A DNA stretch of 64,000 nucleotides from Theropithecus gelada (taxonomy: Eukaryota > Chordata > Mammalia > Primates > Cercopithecidae): positions 58,315,888 to 58,379,887 of the forward strand of contig NC_037686.1 in NCBI RefSeq assembly GCF_003255815.1, read 5' to 3'. How positions within the stretch are numbered: the first letter of the stretch is position 1; the number at the start of each line of letters is the position of its first letter. The translations under genes and the position numbers were made by a program. Positions 10,991-22,210 of the stretch are shown one piece after another. The notes below the pieces were generated by a model. That model did no database searches and had not been told where the DNA came from. It was given only the letters and a program-made list of their open reading frames with translations.

Positions 10991-12955
10991 AATGCTGTGT
11001 TTTCTTTCAGAGCGCCTATTGATCTGTTTTTAAAGGTGTGTGTAAAATATGTTTTGTGTCCATAACATTTTTAAAAAGCACACATTTAATAATATACTTG
11101 TCTGGTCTACTAACTCTGAAGCCCTTCTACTTTTATTGGTAGGAATATAAAAATTGACTATTTCTTGTTCCACTACCTCTTTTTGCCTCTACCTAGTGTT
11201 CTGAAGCTTGTATTTGTGAACAACTTTCTATGATTTAGCAACCTAAAATTTATCAATTTTATTTTGTGATTCAGAACCTAATGGACTAGTTAACCTCCTT
11301 TACCTCCCACAAAAATAATTTTAAGTTTGACTTTTCATATCATTTTCTGAATGGAAACCTTAGTGATGTTAGACCATTTTTCTTTCTTGGGGCTGATTAC
11401 TCTTTACAGCGCTACCCCTACAACCCAAATATCACTCCCACCACCACCACAATTAAAATCAACCTGTTAGTCTTATCTCATTTCCTATATATATATTCAA
11501 GGAAAGTTATGCAATACAAATACATATTAAAGTGAATTAAATTAGATCATTATTGATTTAATATGACTCTTTTGCTTAGATTTATATGAATTATATTTGA
11601 ACTAAATATCCAACATCTAAAGATATGCTGTTTGAGTTATTTATCTTTAGCTTCACCTTGGGAAAGCAAAACCAGTTATTAGTCAGTTAATGTAATTGTT
11701 TTGTGATTAATTTGTAAACACTTCTAGAGGACAAAGACAGTATATTTTTCATTTTGGTATTCTCAGAGACTAGCATAAAAGCTAATTCAAGAAAAATAGG
11801 GATCAACTGTTTTCCTCAACATTTAGCTTAACAACAAAGTAGGTGTCTGCTATTTAATTAACAGGATATTTTCTGATGTCATCCTATGAAATCCATACCT
11901 TAACCAGTTTGTAACAAAATTTTTGGTGGAAATATGCTGCAATTTATTTGGATATAACTGTGTTAATATATACTTACTGTTAACATAATATGTGTGTGTG
12001 TGTATATATACTGAATGGGTTATGTAGAAGCAGTCAAGACTATAAATTGCTATAATTTGGCAAAATCATCTAGTGACTACATTTTCTTAAACACTTGCCT
12101 ATATTAATGGGGAGTCCCAGATGTCTGTTGTCTTAATTCTTCTAGGCCTTAAGGGTAGCCATGCATTTGAGCTGATAGCTTTATGAAAATATTCTCTATC
12201 GATTAGAAGAGGCAAGAACATGAGTTACAATTATACAACAATTCAATAATAGCGTATTTGTATAAAGATTTTTCAGAAACAGTCACATTATAAGCTTAGT
12301 TATGTTGACATTTTAATATCATTGCTAACAGAAATTTTATCAATAAATAATTGTTTAAATACTCAAGTTGTAAACAAATGTTCTAAATGTTCAAGCAAAG
12401 TTTGCTCTGTAAGTAAATTATCAGGGCCACTTTCTTTTCTATATTTATGACTTAGGACAGAAATAAAACATATTCAAAATTTGCATTTTCTACTTGAAAT
12501 GAATCTTAGAAAGTATCAGTTGTGTCACTTGATTACAGTTACCTCACTAATATTACTAAAGAGTACTTAATAGTCATTGTTTTCTATAGATGCTATCTAT
12601 TTAATGTTTTTTTTCTCCTATTGCAAATTTTATTGTGAATCAGCTATACTCAATAAATAATATTTGAAAATATAAGCTATAATTTTTATATCTCTGGGTT
12701 AAAAAATGTACTACAGAGTATAAATTCTCATTGGAAAAAGTGATCTGGCTGTTACTATATAGAAATTTCAGACTCTACAATTTAAACACATAAATTTAAA
12801 TATATGTTTTGAAAGGTATAAAGAAAAAAATGACATTCTACGAATTGAGCATTTGTCATCAATTTATCTATTTACGGATTCTAAAAACACTATTCAACAC
12901 TTCTGAATCCTTAGAAGCATTATAACAGCGTAATGATTTTGCTATGCAAGTCACA
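10991..12955. other. unassigned AT-rich stretch
   Basis: About 2 kb without recognisable genes or repeats. There is a short tgtgtgtgtgtatatata run near 11991-12009 and T-rich patches. Confidence 0.5.
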
Positions 12956-13177
12956 GAGAATAGAGACATACATTTAATCAAAAAAAAAAAAACCCTGAAA
13001 TAAACAGATAGGAAATGTTTTTGACCAAAATCAATCTTATTGTTTATTAACCATTTTGTGAAGTGAGAACAGAGACATACATTTAATCAAAAAAAAAAAA
13101 CAAAACCCTGAAATAAACAGATAGGGAATGTTTTCAACCAAAAACCAATCTTATTGTTTATTAACCATTTTCTGAAG
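12956..13177. repeat. tandem duplication, 109-bp period
   Basis: Copy one (12956-13064) and copy two (13065-13177) share agagacatacatttaatc, the following A-run, ccctgaaataaacagatagg and ttattgtttattaaccattt. They differ by a few substitutions and by a small CAAAA insertion after the A-run. The strong similarity suggests a fairly recent event. Confidence 0.95.
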
Positions 13178-13264
13178 TTCCAATTGTATTGCAGTTTTAA
13201 ACAGACATTAGGGATATTAAGTTTAGAGGCATTAGCGTTGTCTGCCACCCTCAAGAAGACCTCT

Positions 13265-13346
13265 CTTTTTTTTATTATTAATATACTTTAATTTCTAGGG
13301 TACACGTGCACAATGTGCAGGTTTGTTACATATGTGTATATTAAAA
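13265..13346 (-). mobile_element. 82-bp L1PA 3'-end insertion
   Basis: On the plus strand a T-run leads into the reverse of the L1PA 3' UTR terminus (gtacacgtgcacaatgtgca at 13301-13320, ggtttgttacatatgtg at 13320-13336). It is bounded by perfect 12-bp copies of aagaagacctct at 13253-13264 and 13347-13358. It is an extremely 5'-truncated L1 insertion carrying only the last bases of the element plus its tail. Confidence 0.95.
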
Positions 13347-13358
13347 AAGAAGACCTCT

Positions 13359-15587
13359 GTATACAGATTAATTTCAATCTTTAATATCTTATGGTTTTGT
13401 CTCTGTTTCTAAAACAATAATGCTATTAAACTAGAGGAATGAGAGATGATGAACATATCAGTATGGTGGAAAGATAAATAGATATAGATTCACAAAAACA
13501 ACGAATTACAGAACCATATTTTCATACATTTAAAATGATCTCAGATTTCTCTAGGGTAATAACAAATGCTTCATTATGTGTATTTTAAAAATACCAATAA
13601 ATGAGGACAACCAGTCGTCAATTACTTGTTACTTACTTTATCTCAACAGACATATATAGCCTCTCAATAACCTCTTAAGCTGGTTATCTCTGGATAGGAA
13701 ATTGTTCTTTTCTGCAAAAGAGGTCACAGAATCCCCGACTCTTGTAACGGTATGAAACAAAATTTCAGGATTGTTAAATACATAAGTTATGAAATATCTA
13801 TTAACAAAAAAAAGGTATCTTGGTAGAAACCATATCAAGAGCAAATGAAGAAAGATTCAGACCTGTTATCTAGGCTAACAAATACCTTAACATTTTGAAA
13901 TATCCTATGGACTGATTTCACCTGAATTATTCACCTGGAAATTATTAAGCACAACTTTAAAATGTCACAAAAGAGAAAGTAATACAGCAGTTTGTTTTTT
14001 TTATATTTTGAGTTTTTCTTCAAAGGATACATTCTCTCTCCAAGGTATTTTCCCTCTCCCAAAAAATGGCCCTCAACATTCTTACAGTCATTTTCTTTTG
14101 TTTTCCAGTAACCAGTAACTTCCATCATCAGTATCTTCCCACTTTTAGTGATATCCTCAGTGATATCTGAGAGTGAACCTTAGTTGGTGTTATCTGTGCT
14201 GCAACTGTCCTTGCTCTTTTTTCTTCTGTGAAAGTCCTTATTGAATATCTACTCCTGGTTAGCTTCAGGATATAACTACTTGTCTCAGGTACTTATTTAT
14301 CCACATTGTACTATTTAGACTAAATTTAAATTTGTGAAATGCACATGGCCCAACAATGCTGTAGCTATGAAGTCAATGTGTTATTTTATGCGCTCTTCTT
14401 ATTGGGCTGTATTTTTCTCAAAGTAGAAAAGGTAAAAATATTGGTATAGAACATTATTTTATAGGATGTCACAGTTATTTTGAGGAAATATAGGTCTCAA
14501 GTTTTAATTATGCTAAGATGTATAGTATATAGGTCAATTATTGACTGTAAATCTTTAAGAATCATCTTAAGATTTATTGAACTATTAAAACAAGAGACAT
14601 GGGAAAATTGCATAAAAATTTTGTGACATTTTAACGTTGTGCTTAATAACTTCATCAAAGCAACAAATACAGGGCACTCAAACTAAAACCCAAGTAAGTA
14701 AACCATTTTTTCTCTAGCCTCTTCCCAAACAGGATTCCATATTATTTTCGATAAAGAAAAATTCTAAACAAAACAGTCAACAAACATACACAAAGCAAAT
14801 ACCCTCAAACAAAAGTTTGAGAATCAAAACTTTGCAACAAATAATAAAACTCCAAAAAGGGAAAATATGAAAAGAAAAAAACACGAAACATGATATTTTG
14901 GCACTAATTACATGTAATTAAATAAATATGTATATAAAATCTATTCATCAGAAATGCAGAAATTCAGAATATACACATACAATAGTAAGTACTAAAATAG
15001 GAAATATTTATACTCTAAAATAAAATAATATAATAAATCATACCAGCAATAAAAAGTTAATTACAAAATTTCCACATAAGGAAACAGTAAAATTTATAAA
15101 ATAGAATGAAAAAAAGCAGAAAATGTAAGTTGGATAAAAAATAATGTAATAAAATAAAGCAGAGAGAGAAGAAGTTTCCAACATATGAATAAATAAAGTC
15201 TCTCATATGAATAAAAAAAGAAAAACAGTGCAAAAGGTCACTAATATTTAAAACTATGTTTTAAGAACGGTTTCCAGAAATAAGAGAAAATCAAACTCTA
15301 AAGCTTGAAAGGGCTCAATGAATTAGTGGGAAAATTGTGTGAGAAATACTCCAGTAACATTTGTAGGCTTTAAGTTTAAGAAATTACATTGGATCTCCAG
15401 GAAAAAGTCTATGATTTGAAGAGAGAAGAAACAAATTCATTTGATAGATTCTGACAACAAACAAAGCAAAGCAACAGAATATCATTTTGATGGAGTACAA
15501 AGCAAGAAATGTAAAAACTAATGTTTTAAGAGCCATGTAAGATATTTTTCAAGAATCAAGGATATTTTAAAAACTATATTAGCATGG
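13359..15587. other. unassigned AT-rich stretch
   Basis: No gene is recognised. The short antisense frames at 13638-13844 and 13931-14128 have no recognisable domain. The part from about 15240 to 15560 faintly resembles the ORF1 region of ancient L1/HAL1 elements, too weakly to annotate. Confidence 0.45.
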
Positions 15588-15904
15588 AAAGAAGGAACCA
15601 GAGCAATATGGCTGAATGGAAGCCTCCAGTGATCATCCTCACAACAGGAACACCAAGTTTAACAACTATCTACACATGCACACACACAAAATGCACCTTC
15701 ATGAGAACCAAAAATCAGGTGAGCAATCACAGTACCTGGTTTTAACTTCATATCACTGAAAAAGGCGCTGAAGAGGTTAGAATAAACACCCTCAAATTAC
15801 CTACACCAGCCCCCGCCATCCCTCAACAGTGGCTGGGTGTCATGGAGAAGGAATCTGTGCACTTGGAGGAGATAAGAGTACAGTGATTGTGAGACTTTGC
15901 ATTT

Positions 15905-16077
15905 TATTTATTTATATATTTATTTAGAGACCGAATCTTGCTCTGTCGCCCAGGCTGGAGTGCAGTGGTGTAATCTCAGCTCACTGCAACCTCCACCTCC
16001 TGAGTTCAAGTGATTCTCCTGCCTCAGCCTCCTGAGTAGCTGGGATTACAGGTGCCCACCACCATGCCCAGCTATTT
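15905..16077 (-). mobile_element. 5'-truncated Alu, right monomer
   Basis: A tattta-rich tail leads into gagaccgaatcttgctctgt and the rest of the reverse Alu right monomer, ending at gcccagctattt. The flanks gagactttgcattt (15891-15904) and gaggctttgcattt (16078-16091) form a 14-bp target-site duplication with one mismatch. It interrupts the older L1 5' UTR. Confidence 0.95.
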
Positions 16078-16296
16078 GAGGCTTTGCATTTAAACCCATT
16101 GCTGCCCCGTCACAGCAAAAAGTGACACAGGACCAAATTTGGCCAGCGCCCAAGAGAGAGCAATTAGACCAGCCTGGAGGCAAATCATCCACCCTGGGAG
16201 TCGGAACTTTAGTTTTGGCAAGTCTTACCACCGTGGGCTAAAGAACTCTGGGATACTAAAGAAACTTGGTGGTTTTTCCTTCAGGAGCTCTTGTAA

Positions 16297-16631
16297 GACT
16301 GGATAAAGAAAATGTGGCACATATACAACATGGAATACTATGCAGTCATAAAAAAGAATGAGTTCATGTCCTTTGCGGGAACATGGATGAAGCTGGAAAC
16401 CATCATTCTCAGCAAACTAACACAGGAACAGAAAACCAAACACTACGTGTTCTTGTAACTTGTAAGTAGGAGCTGAACAATGAGAACACAGCTATTGCAT
16501 GCTGGGCTTAATATCCATGTATGGGTTGATAGGTGCATCAAACTACCATGGCACACGTTTACCTATGTAATAAACCTGCACATCCTGCAAATGCTGCCAA
16601 AAAGTTAAAATTAAAATTAAAATTAATGAAA
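16297..16631 (+). mobile_element. L1PA 3' end nested in older L1
   Basis: It begins gactggataaagaaaatgtg, carries acatggaatactatgcagtc and gaacatggatgaagctggaa from the ORF2 C terminus, and ends with a 3' UTR (taataaacctgcacatcctg) and an attaaa-type tail. It is less diverged than the L1 around it. Flanking duplications were not found. Confidence 0.85.
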
Positions 16632-19210
16632 AAATATCTTAAACTCATTTTATGAGGCCAGTATTACCCTGATAGTAAAACCAAACAGACACCTCAGAAA
16701 AAGAGGCCAATATCCCTGAGGAACACTGATGCAAAAATCCTCAACAAAATAGCAGCAAATCAAATACAACATCACCCTAAAAAGGTTATTGATCATAAAC
16801 AAGTGGGATTTATCCTAGAGGTCCAAGGAGGCTACAACATATGGAAATCAATCAATGTAATACATCATATCAACAGAATGAAGGACAGAAACCATATGAT
16901 CATTTCAACTGATGCTGAAAAAGCATATGATTAAACTCAACATCTCTTCATTATTCAAAAAGAAAAGAAAAAAACTCCAAAAAGTGAGTATAGAAAGAAC
17001 ATACCTCAACATAATAAAGACCATATATTACAGACCCACAGCTAATATCATACTGAATAGGGGAAAACTTAAAGCCTTTTCTCTAAAATCTGGAACACAG
17101 AAAGAATACTTATTTACATCATTGTTATTCAATGTAGAGCAATTGGGAAATAAAGAGCATCCAAACTGGCAAGAAAGAAGTTATATTTTTCTTTGCAGAT
17201 GATATGATCTTATACTCGAAAAAACTTAAAACTCCACAAATAAACCATTAGAACTGATAAACAAATTCAGTAAAGTTGCAGGACACAATATCAACATACA
17301 AAAATTGGTAATTTTCTATAAGCCAACATCAAACAATCTGAAAAAAAAAATGTAATAGCATTTACAATAGCCACAAATCAAACAACATATCTAGGAATTA
17401 ACCAAAGAAACAAAAGATATCTACAATGAAAAGTATAACAAAACATTGATGAAAGAAATTGAAGAGTACACAAAAATATGGAAAGATAGTCCATGTTCAT
17501 GAATTGAGGAATTAATATTTTTAAAATGTCTATCATACCCAAATAAATCCATAGATTCAATGCAATGCCTATCAAAATACCAACAACATTCTTCACAGAA
17601 ATGGATAAACAATCCTAAAATACATACGAACCACAAAAGACCCAAAATAGCCAAAGCTATCCCAAGCAAAAAAAACAAAACTGGTAGGATCACATTACAT
17701 TCCTTCAAATTACACTACAGAGCTATAGTAACCAAAACAGCATGGTACTGGCATAAAAACAGACACCAATGCGGCCGGGCGCGGTGGCTCAAGCCTGTAA
17801 TCCCAGCACTTTGGGAGGCCGAGACGGGTGGATCACGAGGTCAGGAGATCGAGACCATCCTGGCTAACACGGTGAAACCCTGTCTCTACTAAAAATACAA
17901 GAAAAATTAGCCGGGTGAGGTGGTGGGCGCCTGTAGTCCCAGCTACTCGGGAGGCTGAGGCAGGAGAATGGCGTGAACCCGGGGGGGGCGGAGCTTGCAG
18001 TGAGCCGAGATCGCGCCACTGCACTCCAGCCTGGGGCACAGAGCAAGACTCCGTCTCAAAAAAAAAAAAACAAAAAAACAAACAAACAAAAAAAAAACAG
18101 ACACCAATGCAACAGAACAGAGAGCAGAAACAAATTCACACACTTACAGTGAGTTCATTTTTGACAAATGTGTCAAGAATACATGCTGCGGAAAGACAGT
18201 CTCTTCAATAAATGTTGCTGGGAAGACTGGTTTTCCAAATGCAGAAGAATGATCCTAGATCCATATATTTTGCCATATACAAAAATAAAATAAAAATTGA
18301 TTAAAGATTTAAGTACAATACCTCAAACTACATAACTACTAAAAGAAAACTTTGGGGAATCTCTCCAGGACACTGAAGTGAGCAAATATTTTTTTGAGTA
18401 TTACCTCTCAGGCAATCAAAGAAAAGCAAAAAAATGGGATATTATGTTGAAAGTCTTCTGAATAACAAAGGAAACAATCAACGAAGTGAAGAGACAACCC
18501 ACAGAATGTGAGAAAATATTTGGAAACTCACCATCTGACAAGGGATTCATAACCAGAATATATCAGGAGCTCCAACAACTCTTAGGAAAAAAATACAAAA
18601 ATCCAATTAAAAATTAGCATCAGATCTGAGTAGACATTTCTCAGTACAAGACATACAAATGGCAAACAGGTATACAAAAAGATACTCAACATTATTGTTC
18701 ATCAGAGGAATGCAAATCAAACTATAATGAGATATATCTCATCCAAGTTAAAATGTTTTTTATCCAAAGGACAGGCAATAACAAATGCTGGCAAGAATGT
18801 GGAGAAAAGAGAACCCTTGTACATTGTTGATGGGAATGTAAGTTAGTATGATGACTATAGAGAACAGTTTAGAGTTTCCTAAGAAATCTAAAAGTAGAGC
18901 TACCATATGATCCAACAATCCTACTGCTAGGTATATACCAAAAAGATAGAAAATCAATATATTTCAGACATATCTGCACTGCCATGTTTATGGCAGCTTT
19001 GTTCACAATAGCCAAGATTTGGAAGCAACCTAAATGTCCATTAGCAGATGAATAAAGAAAAGGTGGTGTATATATATACAATTGAATGCTATTCAACCAC
19101 AAAGAACAATAAGGTCCTGTCATTTGCAACAACATGGATGGAACTGGCGGTCATTATGTTAAGTAAAATAAGCAAGACACAGAAAGACAAACGTCATATG
19201 TTCTCAGCTA
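16632..19210 (+). pseudogene. L1 ORF2 remnant in older L1
   Basis: Broken ORF2 reading frames cover the RT region to the C terminus. FADD is preserved as DNA (tttgcagatgat, 17192-17203), but the frame around it is destroyed: the conserved aaagcatatgat is followed directly by a TAA at 16932-16934, and many indels follow. The C-terminal part is seen as caacaacatggatggaactg at 19128-19147. The AluY at 17773 splits the region. No protein is possible. Confidence 0.85.
17773..18092 (+). mobile_element. AluY
   Basis: A full-length Alu starting ggccgggcgcggtggctcaa with AluY-type features: gatcacgaggtcaggagatc, ctggctaacacggtgaaacc and the segment gcggagcttgcagtgagccg. The 18-bp duplication aaaaacagacaccaatgc at 17755-17772 and 18093-18110 is perfect. 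Low divergence and retained CpGs make it one of the youngest elements here. The frames at 17833-18211 on both strands are Alu artefacts. Confidence 0.97.
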
Positions 19211-19574
19211 AACATTAAAACAATTGAACTCATGGAGATAGAGAGTAGAATGACAGAGTCTGAGAAGGGTAATGGGGTCATTGGGGGGAATGCGGGGATC
19301 ATTAACGGGTACAAAAAATAGAAAAAAATGAAGAAGTTTTAGTATTTGAGAGCACACCATGGTGGCTATAGTCAATAACAATTTAATTGTACATTTTAGA
19401 ATAACTAAAATAATTAGATTCTTTGTAACATGAGGGATAAATGCTTCAGTGATGGATACCCCATTTACCCTGATGTAATTATTACACATTGTATACCTAT
19501 ATCAAAATGTATCATGAACCCCATAAATATGTACACCTACTATGCCCCCATAAAATTAAAGACTAAAATTTTAT

Positions 19575-20270
19575 AAAAAGAACTACTGTATGATGCAGCA
19601 ATCCCACTGCTAGGTATATACACATAAAAAAAAATTAAGTCCGTTTATCAAGGAGATATCTGAACTCTCATGTTTATTAGCACAGTATTCACAAAAGCCA
19701 AACTTTGGAATCAACCTAACTGTGCATCAACAGACAAACTGAAAAAGAAAAATGTAGTTCATATATGCAATGGAAGTACTATTCAGCCACAAATAAATGA
19801 GATCCTGTGATTTCCAACAACATGAATGGAACTGGAGGTCATCACGTTAAGTGATATAAGCCAGGCATAGAAAGACAAACTTCATATATTCTAACCCACA
19901 TGTGGGAGCTAAAAATTAAAGCAATTTAACTCATGGAGGTAGACAGTAGATTGATGGTTACCAGTGACTATCAAGGGTAGTAGGGGAGGGGCAGTGGGGA
20001 TGGTTAATGGATACTAAATATAGTTAGAATAAGTAAGATCTAGTATTTGATAGCACAACAGGGCAACTACAGTCAACAATTTTGTTGCACATTTAAAAAT
20101 AACTAAAAGTACAATTGGATAGTTTGTAACACAAAGAAAGGATAAATGCTTGAGAGGATGAATATTCCATTCACCCTGTTGTGATTATTACACAATGCAT
20201 GCCTATATCAGAATCTCTCATGTACCCCATGTACCTACTATGTAAACACAAAAATTAAAATTAAGAAAAT
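19575..20270 (+). mobile_element. second L1PB-like 3' end, directly downstream
   Basis: Immediately after the previous L1 tail a second L1 3' segment starts, again with the ORF2 C-terminal region (actgctaggtatatacacat, catgaatggaactggaggtc) and the same kind of 3' UTR (tgtaccccatgtacctacta) and A-rich tail. The two 3' ends are related but clearly different in sequence, so they are separate insertions or an old duplication. Confidence 0.85.
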
Positions 20271-21714
20271 AGACAATAAAAAAGAAACATTAGAAGGATA
20301 TAAAAACAATAAATGAGTTTACAAAAAAAAAAGATATCAGCATTCAAATTTTAGAGATGATTTTACTGCTATGTTTCCTATGATCATCTAGAGAATTAAC
20401 TTTATTTGATAAATAAATAACTTAGTTATTCTGGGGTTTATATTTACCCTTTCACATAGGGGTTGTTGTATGTAGTTGTTTATTTTTAGGTAGTTGGGTC
20501 TATAAAATTTTTCATTTAATTAGTTTTCTAGTATAATTGCACCATAAGCAGAACACATTCCAACCCTAGACATTTCAAATGCATCTCCTAAGAAAAACAT
20601 GAGCTTTTCTTCTGTGATAAAAATACGATTATCATAGTTTAAAAAATTAACACTAATTTCCTCATGTTACCTAACATCTAAACAATATTCAAATTTATTC
20701 TAAATGTTTAGAAAATAATATGTACAATTTTGATTTTGAAACAAGATTCCATCTAAGTTTTGTAGGAGGTCATTTACCTGAATATCTGCCAAACCACACA
20801 CTCTTACAGGCTTAAAGACTGTAGACACAAATATTCGTGATAAATTAATTTTCTTTTTGTGAAAGAAACCACAAGAATAATTTTAGGAATTCTGAAGTCA
20901 GAATGAGTAAATGAGTTGTTACCACTGATCAAATAACTTTAGTTAGACTATATACTTAAGGTGCTGTATAATGAATCAATATAAAAACCAAAGTAAGTAC
21001 TAACTGTGTATGCATACTATGTCCTAGATGCCCTTGTATCCTTCATATGTAAAGACACTACTAGTTTTCTCTAATACTTCAACATTTCTTTCTCCTTTAT
21101 GGCATTTTTAAAGCAATTAAGTCAGTTGTCAATAGATTGTAAATATTTTAAGTGTGTCTTATGGTTTCCTGGTATTTTCTTAAACGTATTCCTCTGTCTT
21201 TTTCTTGGAAAACTGAAATGAGGACTAGAGAAGTGATTAGATGAAGGTTAAATGGTGGGAACCTTTCAAAAGTAATGCCATGTATTTTCTGTTTTGTATT
21301 ATCAGCAGGTATGTAAGGTCAAGTTTTCCCACTACTCATGATGCCAAGGTTGAGTCCTTGGTTAAGATGGTGGCTGGAAGCTCTCTATTAAATGAATGAT
21401 TTTTTCCTCTGAAATTAGTAGGCAATCTGTGAAACAGTGGTACTATACAAATATGCTTTCCACTTTGTTTTGGAACCCACTGCTGATTCCTTCCCAAATA
21501 ATCATTTCACTAAGGTTACAAATGCTGATTTTTTAATCCCATCACTCCTTCTCCATTTATTACCTCCCATCACTATTCTATAAAAAGAACTCCCTGGTGT
21601 CTACCTGTGTGCAGCACTCTGAGTCCATGGATTGTTATCTATTCAGTATTTCAGAATTAGTCATCACCTTTTTTGACATTAAAGTGTCCCAAATTTGGCA
21701 AGTAGAAGAAATAA
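20271..21714. other. unassigned AT-rich stretch
   Basis: No gene or repeat is recognised beyond a few short A-runs. Confidence 0.5.
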
Positions 21715-21777
21715 GGAGAGAGAGTGAGAGAGAGTGAGAGAGAGAGAGTGAGAGAGAGAGAGAGAGAGGAAGAGAGA
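21715..21777 (+). repeat. (GA)n/(GAGAGAGT)n microsatellite
   Basis: Purine-rich GA dinucleotide repeats interrupted by regular GTGA units span about 60 bp. Confidence 0.95.
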
Positions 21778-22034
21778 ATGAAAATGAAAGAAAACTAATT
21801 TGTCAAGGTATTAACAATTATTAAATCCAAGTGTAGGTTATATGGCATTTATTTTACTATCCTTCAAATTTTCTATATTTAGAAAAACACAATAAAATTT
21901 AGAGAAAAAGGTAAAAGAAACTTTTTCATTTATATTTAAACTACTACATATATTAATATTGAAATGCAAGCAAGAAATTAATAAATGTGACAGAAAATGA
22001 AATAGAAACTTTTCTCTATGTTTTATTAATGAGA

Positions 22035-22210
22035 AACTAGATTTTGAGAAGCATTATGCTAGATGCTTTATATATTTTATCATTTTACTCCCAAAATGTG
22101 TAAATTACATTTTTTTATTTGCCAGTAGAAATTAAAAGAATTACACAAGACCATATTACTACTAAGTTTTATCTTGACTCCAAAAACTATATTCTTTCCT
22201 ATATACCACA
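22035..22210 (-). mobile_element. MIR SINE relic
   Basis: Sequence order matches a MIR in reverse: gcattatgctagatgcttta, ttatcattttactcccaaaa, attacacaagaccatattac tactaagt, and ccaaaaactatattctttcc. These correspond to the MIR words around 'lowest level of cell count' motifs such as ctaagcgcttta, gcccaaggtcacacag and ctagtaagt. Divergence is high. Confidence 0.6.

Larger units (their letters stand above)
15588..19567 (+). mobile_element. L1PB/L1MA-like LINE-1, mosaic and nested
   Basis: The 5' UTR of an older primate L1 (ggaaccagagcaatatggct, then agtacctggttttaacttca near 15731) runs to about 16290. Then comes a foreign L1PA 3' end (16297-16631), and from about 16632 the ORF2 RT-to-C-terminal region and 3' UTR, ending with ataaatatgtacacctacta near 19524. 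ORF1 and the endonuclease part of ORF2 are absent. Two Alus have inserted (15905-16077, 17773-18092). The two sides of the inner L1PA piece are not adjacent in an intact L1, so either a deletion accompanied that insertion or two L1s have been joined. Confidence 0.85.

Noticed and set aside
15240..15560. possible HAL1/L1ME ORF1-like sequence
   Set aside because: Only scattered word similarity; not enough to name without an alignment.
17833..18211. several frames around an Alu on both strands
   Set aside because: Alu-derived; low CpG decay keeps chance frames open.
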